Below, piece after piece: positions 10,073 through 21,925 of a stretch of 64,000 nt of DNA. The stretch is from Morella rubra (Eukaryota; Streptophyta; Magnoliopsida; Fagales; Myricaceae). The translations under genes and the position numbers were made by a program. Within the stretch, counting starts at the first letter, position 1, and every line of letters begins with the position of its first letter. Location: positions 19,514,111 to 19,578,110 of the forward strand of contig CM025854.1 of assembly GCA_003952965.2 (NCBI GenBank). The letters are read 5' to 3'. The notes below the pieces were generated by a model, which worked only from the letters and a program-made list of their open reading frames with translations, ran no database searches and had not been told where the DNA came from.

Positions 10073-13000
10073 ATGAGTGGAAGTGGCAGAAAACGTAGTT
10101 CTAAGTGGGATTTGAGAGAAGAGCGTCACTTCGAATCTGAATGGCCTGGAAAAGCAGGTACCCCTTTTCATGATAAAGAATTAGAATCCGGATGGCTTTC
10201 TCCCGAGGTTGCTGGTGGTAATAATTCAAAGTGGTCTGAAGTTGAGTTCAAGCATGATGTGGGATTGGCATCGGGTGAACCTTTGCCGAGAAGCAGAGGT
10301 TCAGTTAAGGATAATAACTTCAGTAAAGGTCGCAACAGAAACTTGGAGGCCAGTGTAGCATGGGATGAAGACGAGAGTTATAGCGAGAAGATGTCTCCTG
10401 GTCTTGGTGAATGGAGACGACAAAGTCGTAGCCACTCCCCTAAAAATGGTTGGAGCAGGTCCCTCAGGTGAATTCCCCCACCCCCCACCACCCGCCTTTT
10501 CCCTCTGGTGATGCCCATTTTCGGAGATTTGTCAAATGTTTGGAAGTTTCCTGAATTCCAGTCTTTTTAGTCCGTTGTCAACAGTACTTCATTTATTAAT
10601 ATATCAATTACTTTCTTGCAATTACTGAATTCTCCTCACTTACGGTTTCTTCTGACAGCTTTGAGGCCTATATATGTTTCCTTGATTTTTCCAATAAGGG
10701 AACATATCCGTGGTATATCGACTGTGTTCTTTGTTTTGTCTTTGGAACACAGAGCAGTATGTCTTTCCTCCTATCGAGGAGCAAAATGCATTTTTTTTCT
10801 CAAATTTTCTTCCCTTATCTGCGCAAATAATGTCAGGGGCAGGAGTAGAAGTAGGAGCAGGAGCCGGGGCAGGAGTAGGAGCCCTATTCGTGGTGTTAGG
10901 CGGGAATCAGGATTCCGTGACAGAAGTAGAAGCAGAGGAGCATCAACTCAGTTATGTAGAGATTTTACTGCTGGGAGATGTAGGAGAGGCAGTCATTGTC
11001 ATTTTCTTCACCAGGATAACCAACATTATGAGGATAGCTGGGAAAGTAGACACAGGAAAGATGGAGATTCAAAATATTCTTCTTCCCATGATTCTAGGGA
11101 CTATACGTCAAAAATGGGAAGATCTACATCATATTGTACTGATTTTATTAGAGGAAAGTGTCAGAGAGGGGCCTCTTGCAGGTATGCCCATGATGGTGCT
11201 TCTGATGGTTTCAGTAAAGTGTATGGAAATGATGTCATCAGAGAGAGGGAAAATCACAGAAATAGAGATGCATCATTTGAGCGAGGTGGTGAGGCTGAAG
11301 ACCGCAGGAATGATGTTCCTTGTAAATTTTTCGCTGCGGGAAATTGTCGTAATGGGAAATATTGCCGGTTTTCTCATCATAGTCGGGCAGGTGCGAGTCC
11401 TGATGGTAGGTCACGAGATGATAGGCCACGAGATGATAGATGGCGTCAGGGTCACAATTCAGATGATGCAGATGGGCCGGTGGATGGTCCAAAATTGAGT
11501 GAATGGAGTGAGGCAGTTACTGTCTCAACTGCCCTAAAGAGTGAGAACAAAAATGCAAAACTTACTGCCCCAGAACCAAGGTTTACTGGTTGGTCCATGG
11601 ATGATACTAGATGGGGCCATTGTTTGGACAAAGAGAAGAAAACTGGTGGTGATCCAGCAGTTGGTCCTGAAGTAGTTGAGAGCAATGAGGAGGCTGGCCA
11701 CCTGTGGATGAAGGAGCATGCTGGTGCTGGCACGGGCGTTTCTGAACCAAGAGGTGCTGATAAATGGCTTGGCGACATGTCTCCTGATTGGAAATATGGA
11801 GTGCAGTCTACGAACCATGTTGTCAAAGAAGAGCGTGGTCACAATAGTCCGGCTTCACAATCTCTTGGTTCTTATGATACATCTCTGGTGACCAAGGGAC
11901 AGGATATCAATCGAGAGGCTTCAGTTCGGATGCATGATGCTGCTGCAGTTCGGCAACCAACACTAGCTGAAAAATCTTATTTCCAGAGGAACTGCAATGT
12001 GATGGCTGATGGTGTTGTAACTGCCGTTGTATTACCATGTGAAGATAAGAGTGCTATTGACAAAACTGTTAGTTCATGTGCTGATTTAAATTTTCCCACC
12101 AATATCACGCCAAGACAATGCTTCGACCTAAATGTCCGGAGTTCAAGCTCCTTACCTCTTCCAAACATGAATGCAGTTGGACAAAATCAAGTGGCAGCCA
12201 ATGCCCCTCCAACTATGAAGCATCACCAAAATATTGCGGCTTCTCCAGAGGGTAAATCTCTTGTTAAACAAGATATTGGGAATGCTAGTTCACTAAAAGT
12301 AAATCCCGGAGGTGCTCCAAGTCAGAACATGGTAAGCAGCGAGCAGCTTTCAAAACTTACCAACCTGTCAGCTTCTCTGGCTCAGTTCTTTGAAGACCGA
12401 CAGCAGCTTCCACAACTTTATGCTGCTCTGAACTCCCGTAATTCATTGGAAATTCCTTCCTTTGCCCACTCTGAAGCATCTCTTCAGCCAGTTTTGGCAG
12501 CAGCCGTTAAGACAGCTCCAGCCATCGGATCCCAGCAGTATGATCCTATATGTGACAGCATAGAGTCTAAGAAGCTTGAGACTGGTATGAATCCTGCAGG
12601 CTTTTCCCCAAATCCAACTGTGCAGAAAAGTTCTCTGGATGGGAACCCAGAAATACCACTGAAAAATTTGTCCCTATCATCTTTTTCTGGCGTGCCAAAT
12701 GTTTGTGATTTTCATAGGACAGGCAGTTCAGAAGAACCAAATCACAAAAACCACCAGTCAAATCAGCTGGAAACAGGTGAAAATAGAGACGCTTTAATGG
12801 AAAACAGTAAAGTGGGGGCTGCTGATGAAAGCGACAAAGCGCAAGAGAGGAATCGTAAAGAACAAGAGGATGGTCTGGTGAGGAATGCCGATAGAGATGC
12901 TGGAGAGGATGAGGGCAAGAAAAGCAAAGATATGAAGGGTTTTCGAGCATTTAAATTTGCACTAGTTGAGTTTGTCAAGGAACTTCTAAAACCCTCATGG

Positions 13001-14106
13001 AAGGAAGGTCAAATCGGCAAAGATGCTTACAAGACCATTGTAAAGAAGGTGGTCGACAAAGTGACTGGTACTATGCAGGGGGCTAATATTCCTCAGACAC
13101 AAGAGAAAATTGACCATTATCTGTCATCTTCAAGACCAAAGCTTACCAAATTAGTGCAGGTGAGTGCTGGTTTGCTTGCTTAAATGTTAATTAATTGTGA
13201 GGTCAATTTGGTGATAATTATTTTCAGATTGGTTCAATCTTCTGTTCTCTTTAAAAATGAGGGAAATCTTCTCTTTTAACTCCCCAACTTTCAGCAAAAT
13301 GTCAGTTACAGGTATTAACAACAAAAATGATCACATTTAGCCCCCAAACTATCACAATTCCTCAATATTTGCCCTGCCATAGGATCCATCCGTCAATAAT
13401 ATGTCACGGAGCCTATTTTCCAAAGATTTAAACCCTAGGATCTTACTAAAGGGCGAACATTGATGCATTTTGAAGATTGGGGCTAAATGTGATTTTAGGA
13501 GCAAATCACTGAGCTAGCCAAATTGAACTGCCAAGCGGTACAAGTTCAGTTTAGGATTGACCTAGGTTCTCTTAGCAGGCTAAAAAGTTTCTACTGAAAA
13601 CCACTTCAGTGAAATAAGTTTATGGTAGAAAGTTGCCGTTCTTTTTCATTTTCTACATTTGATTGAACGTGGAAGTAAGGGTCTAACAACTGTTTCCGAT
13701 TGAACTAACAGCTTCAAAATCACAAATGGCTGAAAGAACAAAACAACATAAAATAATGGGGAATGAAATGGAGGAGAAAAAGAGAGAAATTAGGCACCAC
13801 ATTAAATTTAGCATCACATTTCTTGTAATCATGTTCTTGGCAACCAGTGAGCATTAGAAGCTTTGATGTTGCCAATAGTCTCCGGATCAAATGATCTCCT
13901 CTCATGAAGAAGGGCCAGAGAGTAGTGTGATGCCTTCACTCCTGTGTGGGTATGTTGTTTGCCCTTCTGAAACATGAGGACATCTTTTTCCAACGTAAAT
14001 AGTAGTAAAAGTAGAAGTTACTATTATGTACTTTTGCTTGCCGGCTCTTTAATTTGATTTTACCCTTGTGGTGCAGGCGTACGTGGAAAAATCTCAGAAG
14101 GGCTAA
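10073..14106 (+). CDS. zinc finger CCCH domain-containing protein (C3H38/C3H55-like), 915 aa
   Basis: Three coding exons, 10073-10467, 10837-13159 and 14077-14106, join in frame (AG|G, then CAG|GCG) to give 915 residues. The N-terminus MSGSGRKRSSKWD is typical of the plant C3H38/55 family. An RS-rich stretch (about 132-170) precedes three CX7CX5CX3H zinc fingers (CRDFTAGRC.., CTDFIRGKC.., CKFFAAGNC..), which bind RNA in this superfamily. A long low-complexity middle leads to a conserved helical C-terminus ([17 protein letters not shown] to LVQAYVEKSQKG). The RS repeats and fingers suggest nuclear RNA processing; this is inference from the domains. The open frame upstream of 10837 is intron read-through, not coding. 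Part of exon 2 through exon 3 is duplicated directly downstream. Confidence 0.87.
13330..13493. mobile_element. small inverted-repeat element in last intron of the CCCH gene
   Basis: The left ATCACATTTAGCCCC and the right GGGGCTAAATGTGAT are perfect 15-base inverted repeats about 164 bp apart, inside the intron 13160-14076. Non-coding MITE-like element. It was copied along with the gene segment (second copy 15677-15840). Confidence 0.6.
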
Positions 14107-14133
14107 ATGAAACAGAGAACTTACCAATGTTTC

Positions 14134-16453
14134 CTGATTGGAAATATGGAGTGCAGTCTACGAACCATGTTGTCAAAGAAGAGCGTGGTCACAATAGTCC
14201 GGCTTCACAATCTCTTGGTTGATGATACATCTCTGGTGACCTGGGACAGGATATCAATCGAGAGGCTTCAGTTCGGATGCATGATGCTGCTGCAGTTCGG
14301 CAACCAACACTAGCTGAAAAATCTTATTTCCAGAGGAACTGCAATGTGATGGCTGATGGTGTTGTAACTGCCGTTGTATTACCATGTGAAGATAAGAGTG
14401 CTATTGACAAAACTGTTAGTTCATGTGCTGATTTAAATTTTCCCACCAATATCACGCCAAGACAATGCTTCGACCTAAATGTCCGGAGTTCAAGCTCCTT
14501 ACCTCTTCCAAACATGAATGCAGTTGGACAAAATCAAGTGGCAGCCAATGCCCCTCCAACTATGAAGCATCACCAAAATATTGCGGCTTCTCCAGAGGGT
14601 AAATCTCTTGTTAAACAAGATATTGGGAATGCTAGTTCACTAAAAGTAAATCCCGGAGGTGCTCCAAGTCAGAACATGGTAAGCAGCGAGCAGCTTTCAA
14701 AACTTACCAACCTGTCAGCTTCTCTGGCTCAGTTCTTTGAAGACCGACAGCAGCTTCCACAACTTTATGCTGCTCTGAACTCCCGTAATTCATTGGAAAT
14801 TCCTTCCTTTGCCCACTCTGAAGCATCTCTTCAGCCAGTTTTGGCAGCAGCCGTTAAGACAGCTCCAGCCATCGGATCCCAGCAGTATGATCCTATATGT
14901 GACAGCATAGAGTCTAAGAAGCTTGAGACTGGTATGAATCCTGCAGGCTTTTCCCCAAATCCAACTGTGCAGAAAAGTTCTCTGGATGGGAACCCAGAAA
15001 TACCACTGAAAAATTTGTCCCTATCATCTTTTTCTGGCGTGCCAAATGTTTGTGATTTTCATAGGACAGGCAGTTCAGAAGAACCAAATCACAAAAACCA
15101 CCAGTCAAATCAGCTGGAAACAGGTGAAAATAGAGACGCTTTAATGGAAAACAGTAAAGTGGGGGCTGCTGATGAAAGCGACAAAGCGCAAGAGAGGAAT
15201 CGTAAAGAACAAGAGGATGGTCTGGTGAGGAATGCCGATAGAGATGCTGGAGAGGATGAGGGCAAGAAAAGCAAAGATATGAAGGGTTTTCGAGCATTTA
15301 AATTTGCACTAGTTGAGTTTGTCAAGGAACTTCTAAAACCCTCATGGAAGGAAGGTCAAATCGGCAAAGATGCTTACAAGACCATTGTAAAGAAGGTGGT
15401 CGACAAAGTGACTGGTACTATGCAGGGGGCTAATATTCCTCAGACACAAGAGAAAATTGACCATTATCTGTCATCTTCAAGACCAAAGCTTACCAAATTA
15501 GTGCAGGTGAGTGCTGGTTTGCTTGCTTAAATGTTAATTAATTGTGAGGTCAATTTGGTGATAATTATTTTCAGATTGGTTCAATCTTCTGTTCTCTTTA
15601 AAAATGAGGGAAATCTTCTCTTTTAACTCCCCAACTTTCAGCAAAATGTCAGTTACAGGTATTAACAACAAAAATGATCACATTTAGCCCCCAAACTATC
15701 ACAATTCCTCAATATTTGCCCTGCCATAGGATCCATCCGTCAATAATATGTCACGGAGCCTATTTTCCAAAGATTTAAACCCTAGGATCTTACTAAAGGG
15801 CGAACATTGATGCATTTTGAAGATTGGGGCTAAATGTGATTTTAGGAGCAAATCACTGAGCTAGCCAAATTGAACTGCCAAGCGGTACAAGTTCAGTTTA
15901 GGATTGACCTAGGTTCTCTTAGCAGGCTAAAAAGTTTCTACTGAAAACCACTTCAGTGAAATAAGTTTATGGTAGAAAGTTGCCGTTCTTTTTCATTTTC
16001 TACATTTGATTGAACGTGGAAGTAAGGGTCTAACAACTGTTTCCGATTGAACTAACAGCTTCAAAATCACAAATGGCTGAAAGAACAAAACAACATAAAA
16101 TAATGGGGAATGAAATGGAGGAGAAAAAGAGAGAAATTAGGCACCACATTAAATTTAGCATCACATTTCTTGTAATCATGTTCTTGGCAACCAGTGAGCA
16201 TTAGAAGCTTTGATGTTGCCAATAGTCTCCGGATCAAATGATCTCCTCTCATGAAGAAGGGCCAGAGAGTAGTGTGATGCCTTCACTCCTGTGTGGGTAT
16301 GTTGTTTGCCCTTCTGAAACATGAGGACATCTTTTTCCAACGTAAATAGTAGTAAAAGTAGAAGTTACTATTATGTACTTTTGCTTGCCGGCTCTTTAAT
16401 TTGATTTTACCCTTGTGGTGCAGGCGTACGTGGAAAAATCTCAGAAGGGCTAA
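14134..16453 (+). pseudogene. truncated duplicate of the CCCH gene 3' half
   Basis: Direct copy of the CCCH gene from inside exon 2 (DWKYGVQSTN...) to the stop, with no promoter, N-terminus or zinc fingers. Exon equivalents are 14134-15506 and 16424-16453. Near the copy's start a 2-base deletion places TGA TGA in frame after SLG; a further 1-base deletion with a neighbouring substitution restores the frame before [10 protein letters not shown]. The rest is open, giving a 417-codon frame (14277-15530) if intron read-through is counted. Expression as a protein is unlikely. Near-identity to the parent implies very recent origin or an assembly error. Confidence 0.8.
15677..15840. mobile_element. 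second copy of the intronic inverted-repeat element
   Basis: Same 164-bp element as at 13330-13493, carried inside the tandem duplication and not an independent insertion. Confidence 0.6.
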
Positions 16454-16480
16454 ATGAAACAGAGAACTTACCAATGTTTC

Positions 16481-17713
16481 GTTTGCTTATTAGAACTTCA
16501 GTGTTTTTTTTTTGTTCTGTCATACAGCAGGTGGTTTATCATATTCCTTGTGTATTGATGTTTCTGCTACCTCCAGAAGTATTAGCTTTCCTCCCCACCC
16601 CGCCATATTGACGTGATTTAGTTGTTGGTAAATGGTTAGCTAAAAATCCTTTTTTTAACTCATGCTTGTAAATATAGTCTTGGTATATTTTTGTTTGTAA
16701 GCTTTTGCTTAACTGGGGAGGATTTTAACGACATAGGGAATATGTCGTTTACCTCGTGAAGCAGGGACTGGGTTTCATCGATCTCGTCCTTGGCTTCTGC
16801 CAACGCACTGGCTTCCCCACCGGACTCCTTGTTCCAGTAACCATCCTGAGAAAGTAATACATCCCCAGAGAAAACTTTTAAGGCGCTTTTTGCTATTAAT
16901 CTTTCCAGCGAGATTCTAACATCTCTAGAGGGTTTTATATCTTTGGATCAGGATATTCAGGATATTTTGCAACAAATGGATTATATTATCTGAAATTTTA
17001 TATAGATAATATTAAATAGTATATGATTTACTTAATATGTCTCTCTTATTTCTTCTGTCACTCCTTAAAGAACACTGATAGAGGCTAATAATCACCGTAA
17101 TTTGGAGCTTGCTGACTCAATGGACGACACTGTACACATAATTGTTCGGTTGCGTGGTTCGCTTGTGCTGTTAACCAGCTGAACTGAAACATATTGTACA
17201 AAGATAAGGGGTCTTGCGTGGAATATTGTAAAAAGATAAAGAGCGAAAATATTATTTTCTAGCTACCCACTGAGCTAGCAGGTGTGACATCAGCGATCAC
17301 TTTTCCATATTGCTTCCTGTTAATTTTTGTTTGGGTCTAATCTGTACTGTTGGATGTTACCACTTTCTTACTTGTTCGAAGAAAATAACGGAAATGTATT
17401 TATGTTCTGAAGATTGAGTGCTCGCCGATATCTATTTTTCTTAGGCCCTTGTTTTCAACCACGAATGTGAATGCCCAATGGACCAGGTACGTGACTTAAA
17501 GCCATAACCGAGCGAAACATAAATGAGCCGCAGGGCCCAACTTTTTTTTTTATCAAATAGGACTAAACTCGACGTCAAACAAATATCCCAGAGGACGTAG
17601 TGTGTGTACCTATTCAATCACCCTGGTACTCCCACATAATACTTCCTCTCTCGCGCTGTTTCTTCTCAACTCGAATCTGCAAGATACCCACACACAGTTT
17701 CTGTTTGATTTGC
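16481..17713. other. spacer between CCCH duplicate and cyclin gene
   Basis: Non-coding apart from one exon-like segment on the minus strand (16753-16845). The first part, up to about 16.72 kb, is probably the original 3' UTR and downstream flank of the CCCH gene displaced by the duplication. Confidence 0.5.
16753..16845 (-). other. orphan exon-like segment, unidentified
   Basis: On the minus strand a 93-base open segment, exactly 31 codons, is bounded by an acceptor-like TTCTCAG|GAT and a donor-like GAG|GTAAAC. It reads DGYWNKESGGEASALAEAKD and continues EIDETQSLLHE. Composition (GC-rich, acidic/alanine-rich) differs from the AT-rich surroundings and looks coding. I recognise no family and see no partner exons nearby. 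It may be a gene relic or captured exon. Confidence 0.3.
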
Positions 17714-19077
17714 ATGGAGGGACCTGACACTCCTGGTTCTTCCTCTAAACTCTTGTGCCTAGATGACGCAGCATTCTTGAATGAGGATGATGTGTATATT
17801 GAGGAGTTGCTTCAGAAAGAGAGTCTTTATTTTGGATCCGAGAGCTTAGCGTCTCAGCCGATTAGAAGACCAAGCTGGTTGGCGATTGCTCGCATGCGGT
17901 GCCTGGGCATGCTTTTAAAAGTACGTTTCTATCGGTAAAGCTCTACTTTTGGGTTTTCCCTGTTGCGTTTCTCCTTCATTAATATTGAACCAGCGAGTCT
18001 TGAACTATGTACGTGCTTCTTGACGCAGGTAAGGAGATTCTTTAGTCTCCAATTCCGTACAGTTCACTTATCGATGACTTACTTTGATCTGTTCCTTGCA
18101 ATACATCCGATTCCTGTAAGCAAGATTCGCAATCTTTTTTGTTTCGGAATTTTCGTGTTTTCCAAATTTAGTGGTTTGATATTCCTATTGCTGTCGATGT
18201 AGGACGGGCAACGCATGGCTGTTCGAGCGCTAGCCGTGACATGTTTAACTTTGGCAGTAAAGGTACAGGAAACTGCTAGACAAGCAGCTAAGGTATCTCT
18301 GGCAGCAAAGAGCGAGAAGCGTAAACTGCCGGATCGTTCGCTATTTCGGGTGGAAGGTTGTCATTTCGAGAACGAGCAAGTCATTCTGGAAGTTTTGGAC
18401 TGGGACGTGAATTTAGTAACTCCTTATCATTATCTGCCTTATTTCGTCAATAAATTCTATGGTGAATCTAGACCTGAAGGATCGTTCTATAGAGATGTGA
18501 CTGTGAAGCTTCTTGTGGAAGTCTCAGGAGGTAATCTATGGAATCAAACAGAGATTAGCAGCTCCAAACTGATTTGTGATATTACTATGTTATCTTATTA
18601 AGCCGAATTATTTGATGCAGTGACCGATTTAAGGCATTATAAGCCATCAGTTATGGCAGCAGCCGCAGTATTAGTAGCCATTGATGATGGACTAACTGAA
18701 GAAGGATTGGAGCTCAAGATGAGGAGGATCTCATTGCGGGGTTCTCTAGAAAATGTGAGGTTTCGCTCTGATCAATGCAGTTCATCTTGCATATTGATGA
18801 TGAATATCTTTTAACTGTTGTTTTTTTTTTTTTTTTTGAGATTTTACAGGAACAAGTATTTTCCTTTTATAACCTGATGCAGAAGTTAAAGAAGCGTCAA
18901 CCTTTACCTAATCCACCCCAGACAATAGTTGATGGCATATCGTCAATGCATTGCCTAATTGGTGTTATTAAAAATTCTTCTTCCCCAGTTGCTGTTCGCA
19001 TCAAGAAAAAACTCCCTTTCATAAATGCTCACAAGTGTCCCATAACGAAAGGCATGAAAGTTTATATTTTACGTTAA
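17714..19077 (+). CDS. D-type cyclin, divergent CYCD5-like, 327 aa
   Basis: Five exons (17714-17920, 18029-18115, 18203-18530, 18621-18754, 18850-19077) join in phase to 327 residues. Near the N-terminus LLCLD stands where D-type cyclins carry LxCxE, the retinoblastoma-binding motif. FRTVHLSMTYFDLFL, AVRALAVTCLTLAVKVQE and LDWDVNLVTPYHYLPYFVNKF match cyclin-box helices; the box lysine and glutamate that contact the kinase are kept (K in LAVK, E in VQE). EDDVYIEELLQKE and the C-terminal FYNLMQKLKKR fit CYCD5. The expected role is G1/S control with a CDK partner. Oddities: the stretch usually containing MELLVL before the LxW helix is shortened, and the segment after VQE (TARQAAKVSLAAKSEKRK) is unusual and basic. 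It may be fast-evolving or partly degraded; splice sites and frame are intact. Confidence 0.8.
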
Positions 19078-19524
19078 AATTGGGCTTAGGCGTCAGTACA
19101 TGATGATTCGGAGTTGATGGTTAGGATTCGCTCTTGAAAGCCCGATATATTTTCATCCAGTGACTACCAAGAAGGAAGATAAAACGGACAGTAATGCATG
19201 AACAAGAAGTTATAACTTGAGCCTGCAGTAAAGAAGAAAGAAGCTGACAGAAGGTCCAAGATCCATTAAAGAATGAAGTGAATCAAAAGAGAGGGGCACG
19301 GAGTACTGTTTGTCCACACCGATTCTCCACAGTGCTGTTTTTTTTAAAATACAAAAACAAATCGTCTAAGACTGTTTGTGATGTTGCCCCTTCAATTTTC
19401 TTCTTTTTTTGGCATATGGACTTAGGCCAACCAAACTGGGCCGAGACATTTCCTCCAAAATTGCTTCATCTGCTACTTAGCTCGGCTCTGCTAATATATG
19501 CTGCTCAAACTATTGTATTTGACA

Positions 19525-19745
19525 ATTGACACCCCCAAATTGTCAACTTTTGAATGTTACTCCCCCAAGTTAAGATCTATCCGTTGAAATGAATAAAACA
19601 ATGACACATGCCACAATCTCAATAATTATTGGGGGTGCAATGTACAAAAAGTTGACCGTTTGAGGGGACATTTGCCAAGGAGGATAGTTTGAGGGGCAGA
19701 TTCAAATGTTGTGATAATTTAGATGGTAAAGCATGATTTTGCCTT
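19525..19745. repeat. CCCCCAA...TTTGAGGGG type dispersed repeat
   Basis: Blocks reading GACACCCCCAAATTGTCAAC at the left and TTTGAGGGG... near the right are weak inverted partners around an AT-rich core. The style resembles the intronic element at 13330, which also has a CCCCCAAACT left end. Non-coding; class uncertain. Confidence 0.35.
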
Positions 19746-19897
19746 TTTTTTAAAAACTTTTAGTTTTGGATTTTGCTATTTGGCGACCTCAAATAAGATC
19801 CTTTCCTCCTGTCGTCGTCAATCCTAATTTTAAACCAAGTCACCTAAGACCCACCATAAGAATAAACACGATCGTCAGTCAGTTGCTCTCGTATAGT

Positions 19898-20107
19898 CAT
19901 GTTCGTTTTAGTAAAATTTTAAGTATGATGTGAATATTTAAGTGATGTTGGAGTTTTATAGGTATTTGTGTAGAAGTTGTTAAATTGTATTGATATTTGT
20001 AAAAAAGGTAATGTTGACTTATATTGGTATTTGTGTAGAAGTAATGTTGGAATTGTAATTTTAGAGATTTGAATTCAAATTCTAAAAATTTTACCAAAAC
20101 GAACATG
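19898..20107. mobile_element. MITE with near-perfect 24-bp inverted repeats
   Basis: The left CATGTTCGTTTTAGTAAAAT and the reverse complement of the right end (CATGTTCGTTTTGGTAAAAT) differ at a single position over at least 23 bases. The 210-bp interior has internal repeats (TTGGTATTTGTGTAGAAGT occurs twice in related form) and no coding frame. No clear target duplication was seen. Confidence 0.7.
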
Positions 20108-21689
20108 TCTAGGCCTACTGAGTGATTCATCTTGAGGAGTGTTTGTGAACTTTCCATAGAAACTTTCAGTTTCCTGGAATTCATGTAGGCCTTTCTCGAG
20201 GGTTCTCATCCAACACAAACTACATTCATACTTTCTGAAGTTCCATCCTGCTGGCTCTTCTTAAGGGGTTTATCTACCAAACCCATGACCTCCAATTGCC
20301 AACCAACCCCTCTCTTGAATCTTAACTCTTACTACCAAACCAACAGATCACAAAGGTTTTGTCCTGTTTCTAATTAAATCCGTGGACTTGTTTTGCTTGC
20401 TCTGTTATTTTATTCTTCGAACCCACGATATCAATTGGACTTTTCGCCAAACTTTTAGGTCCAATTCTTTCGTCACCGGTTAAGTCATTGTCATCCATTC
20501 CAAAAATGGAAACAACATATATTTAATGTCGTTACACCTTTAGCCGACTGATCATGAAACAGTTGCGTACAGCTCACTTCATTAGGAGGGTAAAAATCGG
20601 AGAGAAGACAATAGACTCATAGAGGTTTCAGATACAGAGGAGATCTGGCTACCAAATATACCTGCATTTTGCAATTAAGAAAATGGTTTCTTTATTTTTC
20701 TTTATTCAATGATGTCATAAAAATCCCAGTCTAGAATAGCAGACTGCAGAGTCTCTTATGCAGACACTCATGAGATATATGACCTCGTGCTACGTCTCTC
20801 TCTGCTTTGCAGAACATAAAATGGCCTCTGAATCTCCTTGGAAAGTTTCACAGGAAATTCAACACTAAAGGAATGGTCCCGCAGGAGAATTTAAGAATGC
20901 GGACCTTGGGCATCATTTGCTGTCCACCCTTGCATCGATTACAGACAGTCTAATCATTTGTCAGTTTCATGAATATGATGGATCGAGCGGCATCCACATG
21001 ACCGAGTGTATGTCTGATACTGAAATTTGAGGTTGGGGTTATCTGGAAGTCAGACAAACTTGGATTTTGATTGATGTTATTTAAGGTGATCAGGATAACT
21101 TGGATGAAACCAATTGGGCCATCAGATTGGACAAAATCCTGAATCTGTCAAAAGTAGATTCAGGTCTTGTTCGATGGGTCTTCGAAGGTGGATCACGCAC
21201 TGTACACGTTTTGGAAGAACTTCATACTAATCTGGAAATATATATATAGAGTGATATCTTTTCACTCGATATATATGATCCGGATACAATTTTTGCCATA
21301 AATCTAGGGAGTGGGAAGATCAATTAAGTTATCACTTTCACCTTAGCTACACGAATGTGGGTTTGAGAGGGGGAGAGAGAACAAGTACTGTCACCAACAT
21401 TTGGGTTGGTATCGGTGGACTAATGGGGAGCTACGTGATGGGCGATTACGAGAGCTTTAAAGAGAGAATAAGTAGTAAACAACCGCGTATATGGAATAAA
21501 GGGAATCTTTTGACCACAACCCTTATAGTCAAACATTATTATTATTTTTGTTACATGGAGAATCTATGCACGGCAAGCTCACAAGAGTACGTACATATAA
21601 AGAAGCTAGCAGTGGTAACCTCTCAAGAAGCTAGCGTAGTAGCGTGACGGGGCCGGCTCAAAACTCACGGCTCTCCCTTAGGTTACTCG

Positions 21690-21925
21690 CAGTGAAATAT
21701 GGTCTTTCTTTGTGAAAATTTTGCGGTGGTAGAAATTTTGTGATATTAGAGTTTGTGAAAAAGTGAAAATAATTTATAGGACTTGGTGAAAAAATGAAGA
21801 AAGAGAAAATTTGAATGAATATTACAATGAAAAAAAATTATTTAATAGAAAGAGAGATTATTTTATAATTTTTTTAATCAAACCCGAAATTTTAGAGTGC
21901 TAATATTTTGGCAAACAATCAACCT
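21690..21925. mobile_element. degenerate MITE-like sequence
   Basis: The interior (GTGAAAAAGTGAAAATAATTT, GGTGAAAAAATGAAGAAAGAG) mirrors the elements at 1574 and 8784, with TTTTGGCAAACAA at the right end, but the left end is eroded. An old member of the same family. Confidence 0.4.

Larger units (their letters stand above)
11784..16480 (+). repeat. 2.35-kb direct tandem duplication (11784-14133 and 14134-16480)
   Basis: Sequence from 11784 to 14133 recurs at 14134 to 16480. The offset is 2350 at the start and settles at 2347 after two small deletions (2 and 1 base) near 14.22-14.24 kb; beyond that I see no indel over more than 2.2 kb, introns included. The junction shares only the dinucleotide TC between the unit's two ends. 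The unit holds the second half of exon 2, the last intron and exon 3 of the CCCH gene. Confidence 0.9.

Noticed and set aside
10616-10836. N-terminal extension of the long open frame before the CCCH zinc fingers
   Set aside because: It lacks an ATG at its start and ends at a clear acceptor (AATGTCAG at 10836); the preceding exon 10073-10467 joins in phase, so this stretch is intron.
20700-20960. Possible miRNA precursor-like stretch in the spacer
   Set aside because: No match to common plant miRNAs that I know, and no convincing long hairpin by eye.
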